Assembly (NCBI RefSeq): GCF_023074055.1
Contig: NZ_JADPKR010000039.1
Span: 1-64,000, forward strand
Length of the DNA: 64,000 nucleotides
Reading direction: 5' to 3'
DNA from: Bradyrhizobium sp. 141
GTDB taxonomy: Bacteria > Pseudomonadota > Alphaproteobacteria > Rhizobiales > Xanthobacteraceae
Below, piece by piece: positions 27,292 to 41,323 of this stretch; within the stretch, counting starts at the first letter, position 1; each line of letters starts with the position of its first letter. A program made the translations under genes and the position numbers. The notes beneath the pieces were generated by a model that was given only the letters and a program-made list of their open reading frames with translations, did not search any database and had not been told where the DNA came from.

Positions 27292-28649
27292 TGCGCGCCA
27301 TAACGAGCACCTTTGCCGACACGATGCGAGCGCCGCTCCTCAACCTGTTGCTGATCACAAGCGTTGCCGGCGCAAGCCTCGCGCAAGCTCAGACGGCAAC
27401 GCCGGCGCCGCAGACCGCAGCCGTCTCGCCCGATGCCATCAAGCAGCGCGAGCAGGAGCTGGAAGCCGCCCGCGCCAGGCAGAAGAGCGCGGAGGAAGCA
27501 CAGGCCAAGCTCAAGGCCGAGATCACCGCGCTCGGCCAGGACCGCACCCAGCTCAACCAGCAGCTGATCGACACCGCCGCCAATGTGCGCAGCGTGGAGA
27601 CCAAGATCGACGAGACCGAAGCACGGCTGCGCGCGCTGAACGGACGCGAGCAGGCGATGCGCACCTCGCTGGATTCGCGCCGCGCCGACATCGTCGAGGT
27701 GCTGGCGGCGTTGCAGCGGGCCGGGCGGCGCACACCGCCGGCGCTGCTGGTGCGGCCCGAAGATGCGCTGCAATCGCTGCGCACGGCGATGTTGCTCGGC
27801 GCCGTGGTGCCGGAATTGCGCGGCCGCGCCGAAAAGATCGCAAGCGAGCTCGGCGAGCTCGTCGCCTTGCGCAAGTCCATCGCCACCGAGCGCGACCAGC
27901 TCGCCTCGGACCGCGACCGGGTCCGCAACGACCAGACCCGGCTCACCGCCCTCGTCGACGAACGGCAGCGCCAGCAGGCGGGGCGCGAAAAGGATCTCGA
28001 CGCCGAGAACTCGCGCGCGATCATACTGTCAAAGCAGGTCGGGGATCTCCAGGGGCTGATCACCAAGATGGAGCAGGACCTGCAAAGCGCCGCCAAGGCA
28101 GCCGAGAAGGCCGCCGAGGCCGCAAAGCTGGCCGAAGCCAAGGCGGCAGCCAGCGCCAAATCCGGCCCGGGCGCATTCAAGGACCGGTCCCGGACCACCC
28201 CCGCGATTGCCTTTGCCTCGGCCAGGGGCCTCCTGCCTCTTCCAGTTAACGGTAACAAGATCAGGGATTTTGGCGGTTCCGACGGGGCCGGCGGGGTCCA
28301 GAAGGGTATTTCGCTGGCGACCAAGCCCGGCTCCCAGGTCACAACGCCGTGTGACGGCTGGGTGGTCTATTCCGGCCCGTTCCGCAGCTATGGACAACTC
28401 TTGATCCTCAATGCCGGGGGCGGGTATCATGTCCTGATCGCCGGGATGGAGCGCATTTCGGTCAACATCGGACAGTTTGTGCTCACGGGGGAGCCGGTCG
28501 CGACCATGGGGTCGACCTCTCAGGTCGCTTCCATTCTCGCGACGAACGCGAGTCAACCTGTGCTGTATGTCGAGTTCCGTAAGGACGGCACTCCAATCGA
28601 TCCAGGCCCATGGTGGGCCGCAAATGAAGGCGAGAAGGTTCGCGGATGA
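27288..28649 (+). CDS. EnvC-like murein hydrolase activator with degenerate LytM domain
   Basis: A signal peptide (LLNLLLITSVAGASLAQAQ) is followed by a long coiled coil (residues about 45-265) and a C-terminal M23/LytM domain. The zinc-binding motif that reads HxGxD in active enzymes is GVQKGISLA here, and the late HxH reads PVLYVEFR. No metal ligands are left, so it should not cut peptidoglycan itself. That pattern is typical of EnvC, which activates amidases during division. It overlaps rlmH, and its stop overlaps the S41 protease gene. The start is the GTG at 27288 or the ATG at 27291. Confidence 0.85.
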   Translation: MMRAITSTFADTMRAPLLNLLLITSVAGASLAQAQTATPAPQTAAVSPDAIKQREQELEAARARQKSAEEAQAKLKAEITALGQDRTQLNQQLIDTAANVRSVETKIDETEARLRALNGREQAMRTSLDSRRADIVEVLAALQRAGRRTPPALLVRPEDALQSLRTAMLLGAVVPELRGRAEKIASELGELVALRKSIATERDQLASDRDRVRNDQTRLTALVDERQRQQAGREKDLDAENSRAIILSKQVGDLQGLITKMEQDLQSAAKAAEKAAEAAKLAEAKAAASAKSGPGAFKDRSRTTPAIAFASARGLLPLPVNGNKIRDFGGSDGAGGVQKGISLATKPGSQVTTPCDGWVVYSGPFRSYGQLLILNAGGGYHVLIAGMERISVNIGQFVLTGEPVATMGSTSQVASILATNASQPVLYVEFRKDGTPIDPGPWWAANEGEKVRG

Positions 28650-30004
28650 TGCGCAAGACTTCAGTAATCCTCCTCAGCGCAGCCACCGGTGCGGCGCTGA
28701 CGCTGTTCGTGACACAGCCGCGCGCGGTGTTCATGGGTTCGAGCGCGCGAGCTGCCACCGCGGACACCTATCGCCAGCTCAATCTGTTCGGCGACGTCTT
28801 CGAGCGCGTGCGCTCCGACTATGTCGAGAAGCCCGACGACACCAAGCTGATCGAATCCGCCATCAGCGGCATGCTTACCGGCCTCGATCCGCATTCGAGC
28901 TACATGGACGCCAAGAGCTTCCGCGACATGCAGGTGCAGACCCGCGGTGAATTCGGCGGCCTCGGCATCGAGGTCACGATGGAAGACGGCCTCATCAAGG
29001 TGGTCTCGCCGATCGACGACACGCCGGCCTCGCGCGCCGGTGTCATGGCCAACGACATCATCACCAATCTCGACGACGAGGCGGTGCAGGGCCTGACCCT
29101 GAATCAGGCGGTCGAGAAGATGCGCGGCCCGGTCAACACCAAGATCAAGCTCAAGATCATCCGCAAGGGCCAGGACAATCCGATCGACGTCACCCTGGTG
29201 CGCGACAACATCCGCGTCCGCTCGGTGCGCGCGCGTGTCGAACAGGACGACATCGGCTATATCCGCATCACCACGTTCAACGAGCAGACCACCGAAGGCC
29301 TGAAGCGCGAGATCGCCAACCTCTCGAATCAGATCGGCGACAAGCTCAAGGGCTACGTCATCGACCTCCGCAACAATCCGGGCGGCCTGCTCGAGGAAGC
29401 GGTCACTGTCTCCGACTCGTTCCTGGAGAAGGGCGAGATCGTGTCGACCCGCGGCCGCAACGCCGAGGAGACCCAGCGCCGTACCGCGCATTCGGGCGAC
29501 CTCACCAAGGGCAAGCCGGTCATCGTGCTGGTCAATGGCGGCTCGGCTTCGGCGTCGGAAATCGTCGCCGGCGCGCTGCAGGACCACAAGCGCGCAACCA
29601 TCGTCGGCACCCGCTCGTTCGGCAAGGGCTCGGTGCAGACCATCATCCCGCTCGGAAGCGGCAACGGCGCGCTGCGTCTGACCACCGCGCGCTACTACAC
29701 GCCGTCGGGCAAGTCGATCCAGGCCAAGGGCATCGTGCCCGACATCGAAGTGCTGCAGGACGTACCGGACGAGCTGAAGTCGCGCACCGACACCAAGGGC
29801 GAAGCTTCGCTGCGCGGCCATCTCAAGAACGACGGCGACGAGAAGACCGGCTCGCAGTCCTACGTCCCGCCGGACGCCAAGGACGACAAGGCGCTCAAGC
29901 TCGCCGACGATTTGCTCCACGGCATCAAGAACAGCGCCTCGGCGGCGCCCACCCCTGGCGGCGACAACAAGGCCACGGCCGACAAGCCCAAAGCGGCGAA
30001 TTAG
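28646..30004 (+). CDS. ctpA: S41-family carboxy-terminal processing protease (CtpA-like)
   Basis: The 452-residue protein has an N-terminal membrane anchor or signal segment, a PDZ domain (GGLGIEVTMEDGLIKVVSPI through GQDNPIDV) and the S41 catalytic domain. The catalytic Ser is in NGGSASASEIVAGAL, and the Lys is in GTRSFGKGSVQTI. It cleaves periplasmic proteins near their C-terminus and often controls peptidoglycan hydrolases. It overlaps the EnvC-like gene by four bases, and the pairing of these genes is common in alphaproteobacteria. A terminator follows. Confidence 0.93.
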   Translation: MMRKTSVILLSAATGAALTLFVTQPRAVFMGSSARAATADTYRQLNLFGDVFERVRSDYVEKPDDTKLIESAISGMLTGLDPHSSYMDAKSFRDMQVQTRGEFGGLGIEVTMEDGLIKVVSPIDDTPASRAGVMANDIITNLDDEAVQGLTLNQAVEKMRGPVNTKIKLKIIRKGQDNPIDVTLVRDNIRVRSVRARVEQDDIGYIRITTFNEQTTEGLKREIANLSNQIGDKLKGYVIDLRNNPGGLLEEAVTVSDSFLEKGEIVSTRGRNAEETQRRTAHSGDLTKGKPVIVLVNGGSASASEIVAGALQDHKRATIVGTRSFGKGSVQTIIPLGSGNGALRLTTARYYTPSGKSIQAKGIVPDIEVLQDVPDELKSRTDTKGEASLRGHLKNDGDEKTGSQSYVPPDAKDDKALKLADDLLHGIKNSASAAPTPGGDNKATADKPKAAN

Positions 30005-30030
30005 GTCCTCGCATCGTAAGATCTGACGAG

Positions 30031-30058
30031 AAGGGCGGCTCCTCGAGCCGCCCTTTTT
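30031..30058 (+). terminator. Rho-independent terminator after the S41 protease gene
   Basis: AAGGGCGGCT and AGCCGCCCTT make a ten-base perfect stem with a CCTCG loop, followed by a run of T. It lies about 27 bases after the stop. Confidence 0.9.
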
Positions 30059-30149
30059 GCTTGGAACTCCCGGCATCCCCGGCCTATCCCGGCCTGCCGC
30101 CGCTTGACCCCGGCGTGGTATCGTCATTCGCAGTGATTCGGGATCGCGC

Positions 30150-31394
30150 ATGACTGAAACGGCCGATGATCTGAGCGCCCCGCTCGGACAGGATAAGCCG
30201 CGCCGGAAACGCCGGCTGCGGCTGCCGTTCACGGCCATGCAGCTGCTCGCCGTCCTGCTCGGCCTGTTCCTCGTTACCTTTGCCGGCTTCGCCATCTTCA
30301 ACAAGGATCCGCTCGGCGGCGAGCCGATGACGCGGATCGCGATCGGCGAGAAGGGCGCGGACAAGGCTGCCGCTGAGAAGCCTGCCGCCGACCATGGCCA
30401 GAACAGCAAGCAAGACGGCAAGCAAGACAGCAAGCACGACAGCCAGGAGGCGCAGAAGCAGGCTGCTCCCGGCGAGCAGAAGACCGTTACCATGATCGAC
30501 GGCTCCACCGGCGCCCGCCATGACGTGGTGATCGGTGCCGGCGAAGCCGCCGACAAGGGCGACGCCGCAGCGTCAGCCCCGCCGCCCGTCATGGCCGGGA
30601 TCAATCCAAAACTGCTGGAGAAGTCACGCTACGGCATGATCCCGGTGGTCGCCGACGGGCTGAAGCCGTTCAACGTCTACGCGGCGGATGCCGACCGCGC
30701 CAAGGCCGCCAAGATGCCGGTGGTCGCCATCGTGATCGGCGGCCTCGGCGTCGGCGCCGCCAAGACCACCGACGCCATCATGAAGCTGCCGCCGGCGGTG
30801 ACGCTGGCCTTCACGCCTTACGGGTCCGATCCCGGCAAGCTGGCGGAGCGGGCCCGCGCGCAGCGCCACGAGATCTTCCTGCAGATCCCGATGGAGCCCT
30901 ACGACTTCCCCGACAACGATCCGGGACCGCAGACGCTGCTGACCTCGCTCAGCGCCGACCAGAACATGGACCGCCTGTACTGGCATTTGAGCCGGATGCA
31001 GGGCTATGCCGGCATCGCCAATTTCATGGGCACCCGCTTCATCGCGACGGAGCCGGCGATGCAGCCGATCATCCGCGAGGCGGCCAAGCGCGGCCTCGGC
31101 TTTTTCGACGACGGCTCCTCGCCCCGCAGCATCGCGCCTCAGGCCGCGGCGAACCAGACCATGCCGTTCGGCAAAGGCGACATCGCGATCGACGTGGTGC
31201 CGACCCCGACCGAGATCGACCGCGCCCTGAACAAGCTCGAATCGGCGGCACGCGAGCGCGGCGCGGCTGTCGGCACCGCCTCCGCCCTTCCCGTCTCGAT
31301 CGAGCGCATCGCCGCCTGGACCAAGACATTGGGCGACCGGGGTATCCTTTTGGTGCCATTGACAACCGCGATGCTGAAATCAAAATCCAGCTAA
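30150..31394 (+). CDS. Divergent polysaccharide deacetylase family protein (YibQ-like)
   Basis: This 414-residue protein has one N-terminal membrane helix ([19 protein letters not shown]), a low-complexity linker rich in Lys, Gln, Asp and Ala (residues about 70-130), and a periplasmic domain beginning [19 protein letters not shown]. The domain has the NodB-like barrel order ([39 protein letters not shown]) of the divergent deacetylase family, whose catalytic function is not well established. It follows the EnvC-like and protease genes on the same strand, a frequent grouping in this lineage. Confidence 0.85.
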   Translation: MTETADDLSAPLGQDKPRRKRRLRLPFTAMQLLAVLLGLFLVTFAGFAIFNKDPLGGEPMTRIAIGEKGADKAAAEKPAADHGQNSKQDGKQDSKHDSQEAQKQAAPGEQKTVTMIDGSTGARHDVVIGAGEAADKGDAAASAPPPVMAGINPKLLEKSRYGMIPVVADGLKPFNVYAADADRAKAAKMPVVAIVIGGLGVGAAKTTDAIMKLPPAVTLAFTPYGSDPGKLAERARAQRHEIFLQIPMEPYDFPDNDPGPQTLLTSLSADQNMDRLYWHLSRMQGYAGIANFMGTRFIATEPAMQPIIREAAKRGLGFFDDGSSPRSIAPQAAANQTMPFGKGDIAIDVVPTPTEIDRALNKLESAARERGAAVGTASALPVSIERIAAWTKTLGDRGILLVPLTTAMLKSKSS

Positions 31395-31470
31395 ATCAAC
31401 GGATTGGTACGGCACGGGTCCTCGCGGGGCCATTGGCGCCCTACCGACAGCATGCGAGAGGTCTGGCGGA

Positions 31471-31977
31471 ATGGCGCGTTACGAGGATCTGCCCTACCGG
31501 ACCTGCGTCGGAGTGATGCTGATCAACACGAAGGGCCTGGTGTTCATCGGCCGCCGCGCCGGCGGCATCGAACATGTCGATGACACCCATGTCTGGCAGA
31601 TGCCGCAGGGCGGCGTCGATCCCGGCGAAGACACCTGGGAGGCCGCCAAGCGCGAGCTCTATGAGGAGACCAGCGTGCGCTCGGTCGAGCGGCTCGGCGA
31701 GGTCCCGGACTGGCTCACTTACGACATTCCGCGCACGGTCGCCGGGCGCGCCTGGAAGGGCCGCTATCGCGGCCAGCGCCAGAAATGGTACGCGGTGCGC
31801 TTCACCGGCAAGGACAGCGAGATCAACGTCGAAAGGCCCGGCGGCGGCGGCCACAAGGCCGAGTTCGTAAGCTGGCGCTGGGAACCGATGCACAATCTGA
31901 CCGGGCTGATCATTCCCTTCAAGCGCCCGGTCTATGAGCGCGTGGTGCAGGAATTTTCCCCGCTGGCGGATGAATAA
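31471..31977 (+). CDS. rppH: RNA pyrophosphohydrolase (Nudix), copy 1
   Basis: The 168-residue Nudix enzyme has the box [20 protein letters not shown] followed by TSV; the usual Gly before the last hydrophobic residue is Ser. Family landmarks include [20 protein letters not shown] and [13 protein letters not shown]. RppH removes pyrophosphate from the 5' end of mRNA and so starts decay. A second, similar gene follows directly at 32020. GAGAGG upstream of the ATG at 31471 supports the start. Confidence 0.9.
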   Translation: MARYEDLPYRTCVGVMLINTKGLVFIGRRAGGIEHVDDTHVWQMPQGGVDPGEDTWEAAKRELYEETSVRSVERLGEVPDWLTYDIPRTVAGRAWKGRYRGQRQKWYAVRFTGKDSEINVERPGGGGHKAEFVSWRWEPMHNLTGLIIPFKRPVYERVVQEFSPLADE

Positions 31978-32019
31978 ATCAAATTGTCGCTCCGGGTTCG
32001 ATGCTAAGGCATCGCCGGA

Positions 32020-32541
32020 ATGACGATGAGAGATGCCCGCGTGACCAACGAAAAGCCCTACCGCCCCAACGTGGGGATTGCCCTCTTCAATGCCGATGGC
32101 CGCGTGCTGATCGGTCACCGCTTCAAGGGCGACGGCCCCGAGATCATCCTGCCGGGGCTCGATTGGCAGATGCCGCAAGGCGGCGTCGACGAGGGCGAGA
32201 ATCTGCGTGACGCCGCGATGCGCGAGCTCTGGGAGGAGACCAGCGTCGTCAGCGCGGACTACCTCGGCGAGACCGACTGGTTGACCTACGAATTCCCTCC
32301 TTACGACGGCCCGCAAACACACCGGCTGGCGAAGTTTCGCGGGCAGCGGCAAAAATGGTTCGCGCTGCGTTTCACCGGCAAGGATGATGAGATCGATCCG
32401 CTGACGCCGCGCAACGACCAGCCCGCGGAGTTCGACGCCTGGCGCTGGGAGCGCCTGGATCGCGTCGCCGATGTCGTGGTGCCGTTCCGGCGTGACGTTT
32501 ATCGCGCGGTGGCGCGAGAGTTTGCGGTCTTTGGAAAGTAA
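32020..32541 (+). CDS. RNA pyrophosphohydrolase-like Nudix enzyme, copy 2
   Basis: The 173-residue protein closely parallels the first copy in length and motifs: [38 protein letters not shown] and GQRQKWFALRFTGKDDEID. It carries the same Gly-to-Ser change in the Nudix box. The gene starts 42 bases after the first copy ends, so the pair probably arose by tandem duplication. Either could be the main RppH. An alternative ATG at 32026 is possible. Confidence 0.85.
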   Translation: MTMRDARVTNEKPYRPNVGIALFNADGRVLIGHRFKGDGPEIILPGLDWQMPQGGVDEGENLRDAAMRELWEETSVVSADYLGETDWLTYEFPPYDGPQTHRLAKFRGQRQKWFALRFTGKDDEIDPLTPRNDQPAEFDAWRWERLDRVADVVVPFRRDVYRAVAREFAVFGK

Positions 32542-32544
32542 AAC

Positions 32545-32578
32545 CGCGAAAACAACCCCATGCACAGTAGAACGGGGG
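32545..32578. repeat. 34-base interspersed repeat, copy 2
   Basis: Almost the same sequence as 10411-10444 (CGCGAAAACAACCCCATGCA then CAGTAGAACGGGGG). It begins three bases after the stop of the second Nudix gene. Confidence 0.7.
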
Positions 32579-32664
32579 TGGAAATCATTGGAGGATTTTC
32601 GCCGGAGATTTGCGCGTGAGGCACCGTTCTTGTCAGCAAGGCTGCCACCGCTCGCTCCGCTGCG

Positions 32665-32793
32665 CTCCCTCCCCCGCTTGCGGGGGAGGGTTGGGGAGAG
32701 GGTATCTCCGCAACCGAGAACCCCCAAGAGGAGAGAGCCCTCACCGGGCGCGTTGCGCCGACCTCTCCCGCAGGCGGGAGAGGTGCACCGAGC
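32665..32793. repeat. Palindromic intergenic repeat, family E
   Basis: Two hairpins lie side by side: CTCCCCCGC with GCGGGGGAG, and ACCTCTCCCGC with GCGGGAGAGGT, with CCGGGCGCGTTGCGCC between. This form is typical of multicopy intergenic elements in high-GC rhizobia. The tail could act as a transcript end for the Nudix genes or for the converging cyclase gene. Confidence 0.65.
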
Positions 32794-32829
32794 CCGCAGC
32801 CGATTGATTCAACCTAAGCACATTCCACC

Positions 32830-34491
32830 CTAATTAACCGGTCCCACCGTGAACGGGCCGATTGCGAGGACGTGGCAATCGCTGTCGCGCTTGGCGCAGT
32901 CGGCGAGGGCGGAATTGACGGCGGTCTGCTCGTCGGCGGCCTTGAGGCCGAGGCCCGGCCGGCCGGCGGTGCCGACGGCAATCGCATTCCAGCCCATGGC
33001 GTCGGCGAGCTTGCGCATCACCTCGCCGCGCGCATCCGCTACGATCGATGCATTGGAGGCGGCATTGAAGAAGCCGGTGATCCTGAACAGGGTCGGGATC
33101 GGCACGACGAAATTATCGTCGACGGCGACCACGAGGCACGCCACGCCGGCGATCGCGCCGCACGATTCCAGGGACCGCCGCGCGGCGTCCTCAGGCGATG
33201 AGGCGCCGAGCACCATGAAATATTGTCCGCCCGGCCCAAGCGCGACCGAACGCGATTTCGCAGCCGGCACGAACATGTTCTCGAGACGGACTTTTTGCGG
33301 ATCGCGCACGATCGGAAAGTCCTTTGAGGCGAACGCCCGCTCGGTCATGGCGTCATGCCGGAAATAGGGCGACGGCGGCATCGGCGGCTTGCCGTGAGTG
33401 TAGACGATCGTGTTGCCGACCGCATAGAGCTCGCAACGCCGCGGCGATTGCGCGGCATCGGCGCGCTTCTGGCACTGCTCGAGCGCGCCGTTACGCGCGG
33501 CCTCCTCGCTCGGCTGGTTCAACACCGAGCCGGTGAAGCCGCCGACATTGAGCGCGAAGGCCTTGTAGTCGCCGGCCGTGGAATAGTCGCCGGCGAGGAA
33601 GTTGCGGACGCGCTCGTTGATGAACGGCACGCTGTCGGCCGCAAACTTGCCGGCCATCGGCGCGGCCGACGGCGCAGGCATCGGAGCCATGGCAGCTCCG
33701 GTATTTTGCGGCGCCATTGATGTCATCGGCGCCTTGGCAAGCTGGGTCGGCATTGGGCTCGGCACCGCTGCATTTGCCGTCGGCGTGGCACTTGGTGCCG
33801 CGGCCGGCGCCGCTGCGACGCTCGCCGTCTGCTTGAGCTTGGTGTTGTAGAGAAAGCCGGTGACGCCGATGGCGACGATCGAGACCACCGCGACCACCAG
33901 CGGCCACATCCACACCGGGGCAGCGGCCAGCTTCGAGCCCGGCCTCTTCAGCTGCGGCTTGGTGTAGCTGCCGTCCTCGCGCCGCATCGCCACCATGTAG
34001 GCATGCACGGGCGTCGGGATGTTCTTGACCTCCTGCGCGCCGATATCGGCGAACTGCACCGAGAGCTTGTTGGCGACCTGCTCATGCACCGCGCGGGAGA
34101 CGCAGATGCCGCCGACCTCGGCGAGGCCTTCCAGCCGCGCCGCGATGTTGACGCCGTCGCCAAGCAGATCGCCGTCGCGCTCGACCACGTCGCCGATGGT
34201 GATGCCGATGCGGAACGACATCTGCCGGCTCGGCGGATAGGCCATGTTGCGGGTCCGCAACGACTCCTGGATGTCGATCGCGCAGCGCACCGCATCGACC
34301 GCGCTCGGGAATTCCGCCAGCACGGCATCGCCCGCCGTGTTGAAGATGCGTCCGCCGGACTTGGCGATGAAATCGTCGACGACCTCGCGGTAGGAGGCCA
34401 GACGCCGCAGCGTCTCCTCCTCGTCTTCCGCGACCAATCTCGAGTAACCGGCAATATCCGCTGCGAATATCGCGGCGATCTTGCGTTTCAT
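32830..34491 (-). CDS. Class III adenylate/guanylate cyclase with repeated C-terminal region
   Basis: The ATG at 34491 (MKRKIAAIFAADIAGYSRL) gives 553 residues. The N-terminal cyclase domain (about 1-175) keeps the metal Asp residues 12 and 55 (AADIAGYS, TAGDAVLAEF) and the transition-state Asn115 and Arg119 (GDGVNIAARL), so it should be active. One membrane helix follows (about 194-215), then a Pro/Ala-rich linker and a C-terminal region with three imperfect modules. Each module has a helix A-x3-A-L-x2-C, a second Cys and an AVG-like strand: LEQCQKR..CELYAVG, LESCGAIAGVACLVVAVD, LADCAKRDSDCHVLAIG. This puts the catalytic domain in the cytoplasm and the repeats outside. The signal sensed is unknown. 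Confidence 0.85.
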   Translation of the reverse strand: MKRKIAAIFAADIAGYSRLVAEDEEETLRRLASYREVVDDFIAKSGGRIFNTAGDAVLAEFPSAVDAVRCAIDIQESLRTRNMAYPPSRQMSFRIGITIGDVVERDGDLLGDGVNIAARLEGLAEVGGICVSRAVHEQVANKLSVQFADIGAQEVKNIPTPVHAYMVAMRREDGSYTKPQLKRPGSKLAAAPVWMWPLVVAVVSIVAIGVTGFLYNTKLKQTASVAAAPAAAPSATPTANAAVPSPMPTQLAKAPMTSMAPQNTGAAMAPMPAPSAAPMAGKFAADSVPFINERVRNFLAGDYSTAGDYKAFALNVGGFTGSVLNQPSEEAARNGALEQCQKRADAAQSPRRCELYAVGNTIVYTHGKPPMPPSPYFRHDAMTERAFASKDFPIVRDPQKVRLENMFVPAAKSRSVALGPGGQYFMVLGASSPEDAARRSLESCGAIAGVACLVVAVDDNFVVPIPTLFRITGFFNAASNASIVADARGEVMRKLADAMGWNAIAVGTAGRPGLGLKAADEQTAVNSALADCAKRDSDCHVLAIGPFTVGPVN

Positions 34492-34617
34492 CTGCACCCC
34501 GCCCCGGGAACAAAATTCGCAAGGGAGAATGCCGCTATCGGAAGCGCGGTGCAACAAAGTTTCAGCGCCCGCCACGGTCGGTGACGAGCGCTGAACTTGT
34601 TCAGGAATTTTAGGCCT

Positions 34618-34643
34618 AAAGCCCCGGAGCGGTGCCCCGGGGC

Positions 34644-34645
<2 letters not shown>
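34618..34645 (-). terminator. Hairpin at the end of the atp operon
   Basis: On the minus strand AAGCCCCGG and CCGGGGCTT form a stem that overlaps the atpC stop codon; the following T run is weak. It may end the atpHAGDC transcript. Confidence 0.5.
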
Positions 34646-35134
<489 letters not shown>

Positions 35135-35137
35135 AGC

Positions 35138-37508
<2,371 letters not shown>

Positions 37509-37564
37509 TCTTCGTTCACCCCGACGGTTCGATCCCTTTCGGTCAAACCGCTAGCTTGTCCCTG

Positions 37565-37640
37565 TCGTCATGCCCGGGCTTGTCCCGGGCATCCACGTCT
37601 TCGTCTCCCACGCGGTGAGGCGGGGATGGCCGGGACATCA
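37565..37640. repeat. Palindromic intergenic repeat, family B (copy 3)
   Basis: GTCATGCCCGGGCTTGTCCC and, further on, GGGGATGGCCGGGACATCA mark a shorter, slightly decayed copy. It lies between atpA and atpG inside the atp operon. Confidence 0.65.
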
Positions 37641-37685
37641 ATGCGAAGACGCGCTGCGCACTTTCGCCCGGCCCCGACGGCGTTC

Positions 37686-39775
<2,090 letters not shown>

Positions 39776-40411
39776 AGACGCGCTCTTTTTGCTGTCAAAC
39801 TCGCAAGGGAAAAACCGTCGCCACAAAGCGGCGCCAAGCGATCCAAGCCCTTGGAATTCAAGCGGGACTTCGATTTTCGGCCGACACGGGAGGTGCCGGA
39901 TCCGTTAAAATCGCGGCTTTGCTATCATAGCAGGCGCGCACGTGCAACATGACGCCAAATTAAAGGCATGACGTTCTGTCGCCAGTTCGTCGCAGTCCAC
40001 GACGACGCAACGTCGACCTGCCACCCGACGGAATTGCCGCGCGCCTCTGAGCGACGCCGGCCCTTTCGTTCCTGCCCTCAGCGCATAGCGGCCATGAACA
40101 CGGATCGCTGAGGCGTGATTTTGGCCTCCTCGGTTCCACTCGCCGAATACTTACCCAATTCTAAACGTTGGAGGCGACAACTTCGTTTTACAGTATTCGG
40201 ATGTAATCAAGAGATTAACAAATCGTTAAAGCGGAAGATTACGGAACATCGGCTGAATATCCGATAGCGGTAACAAGATATTTCATGACGAAACAGAATG
40301 GATTTACTGCCCAATTCACGCCTCATTAGGAATCGAAACGCCAACCCGCTCACAAACTGATGGGGGCTCCACTAGCCACATGTGTGGCAATACTAGCTTA
40401 GGGACCACTAA
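39776..40411. other. Spacer between atpH and the RlpA-like gene
   Basis: No gene is evident. It should hold the divergent promoters of the atp operon and the RlpA-like gene. The right half (40140-40330) is AT-rich, with an inverted repeat CCGAATAC and GTATTCGG. On the minus strand TATGAT near 39925 could be a -10 box for the atp operon, but no good -35 box sits at the right distance. Confidence 0.4.
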
Positions 40412-40915
40412 ATGCTGTCTTTGAAGACGCTGGGCTTTGTGACCCGGCCACGCACGGCGATCGCTTTCGTTGCCGCAACTCTCCTCATCGGTGGAACTGC
40501 CACCGAGGCTTCCGCCAAATCCCGGCATCACCGGCATCATCATCATCACCGCCACCATGCTCAGACCGATACCAACGCGACCTCCGATTGGCGCAATGCC
40601 AATGCGGCGATGACGCCGTCGGCGGGCACGGGCCGCAGCTTCTCCGGCATCGCCTCCTATTATGGCAACGAGTCCGGCAGCAAGACCGCCTCGGGCCAGC
40701 GCTTCAACCAGAACGCCATGACCGCAGCGCACCGTTCGCTGCCGTTCGGCACCAAGCTGCGCGTTACCCACGGTGGCTCGAGCGTCATCGTCACTATCAA
40801 TGACCGCGGCCCGTTCATTCGCGGCCGGGTTCTCGACCTCTCCACCGGCGCTGCCCGCGCCATCGGCCTCACCGGGGCCGGCGTCGGCCGCGTCACCGCG
40901 GAAGTCGTCTCCTAA
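40412..40915 (+). CDS. RlpA-like septal ring lytic transglycosylase domain protein
   Basis: The 167-residue exported protein has an N-terminal signal region (RTAIAFVAATLLIGGTATEASA), a His-rich stretch (HHRHHHHHRHH, residues about 44-55) and a double-psi beta-barrel. The barrel carries FSGIASYYGNESGSKTASGQ, FNQNAMTAAHRSLPFGTKL and NDRGPFIRGRVLDLSTGAA. RlpA-type enzymes cut glycan strands lacking stem peptides. It lacks a lipoprotein Cys and the SPOR domain of classical RlpA, so it is a short soluble version. Confidence 0.87.
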   Translation: MLSLKTLGFVTRPRTAIAFVAATLLIGGTATEASAKSRHHRHHHHHRHHAQTDTNATSDWRNANAAMTPSAGTGRSFSGIASYYGNESGSKTASGQRFNQNAMTAAHRSLPFGTKLRVTHGGSSVIVTINDRGPFIRGRVLDLSTGAARAIGLTGAGVGRVTAEVVS

Positions 40916-40974
40916 GGCGCGTTAGCGCCTCATCGACCGCGCAGTTTTTCATCAGTTTGCTGCGCACATGAAAC

Positions 40975-41008
40975 AAGCCCGCGGTCTTGGGGGACCGCGG
41001 GCTTTTTT
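40975..41008 (+). terminator. Rho-independent terminator after the RlpA-like gene
   Basis: AAGCCCGCGGTC and GACCGCGGGCTT form a twelve-base stem, followed by TTTTT. It lies about 60 bases after the stop. Confidence 0.9.
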
Positions 41009-41024
41009 ATTGTCGTCACCGCGC

Positions 41025-41202
<178 letters not shown>

Positions 41203-41216
41203 CACTGCTCTCACAG

Positions 41217-41303
41217 CGTCATTGCGAGCGCAGCGAAGCAATCCAGACTGTTTCCGCGGAAGGACCCTGGATTGCTTCGTCGCAAGGGCTCCTCGCAATG
41301 ACG
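41217..41303. repeat. Palindromic intergenic repeat, family A (copy 2)
   Basis: CGTCATTGCGAGCG at the start, CGCAATGACG at the end and GAAGCAATCCAG with CTGGATTGCTTC inside match the copy at 17757-17876. Confidence 0.8.
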
Positions 41304-41323
41304 TGGAGAGAGTGTGCGCAGTC

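Noticed and set aside
39900..39960. Promoter for the atp operon on the minus strand
   Set aside because: A TATGAT box is present, but no acceptable -35 box lies 16-18 bases away.
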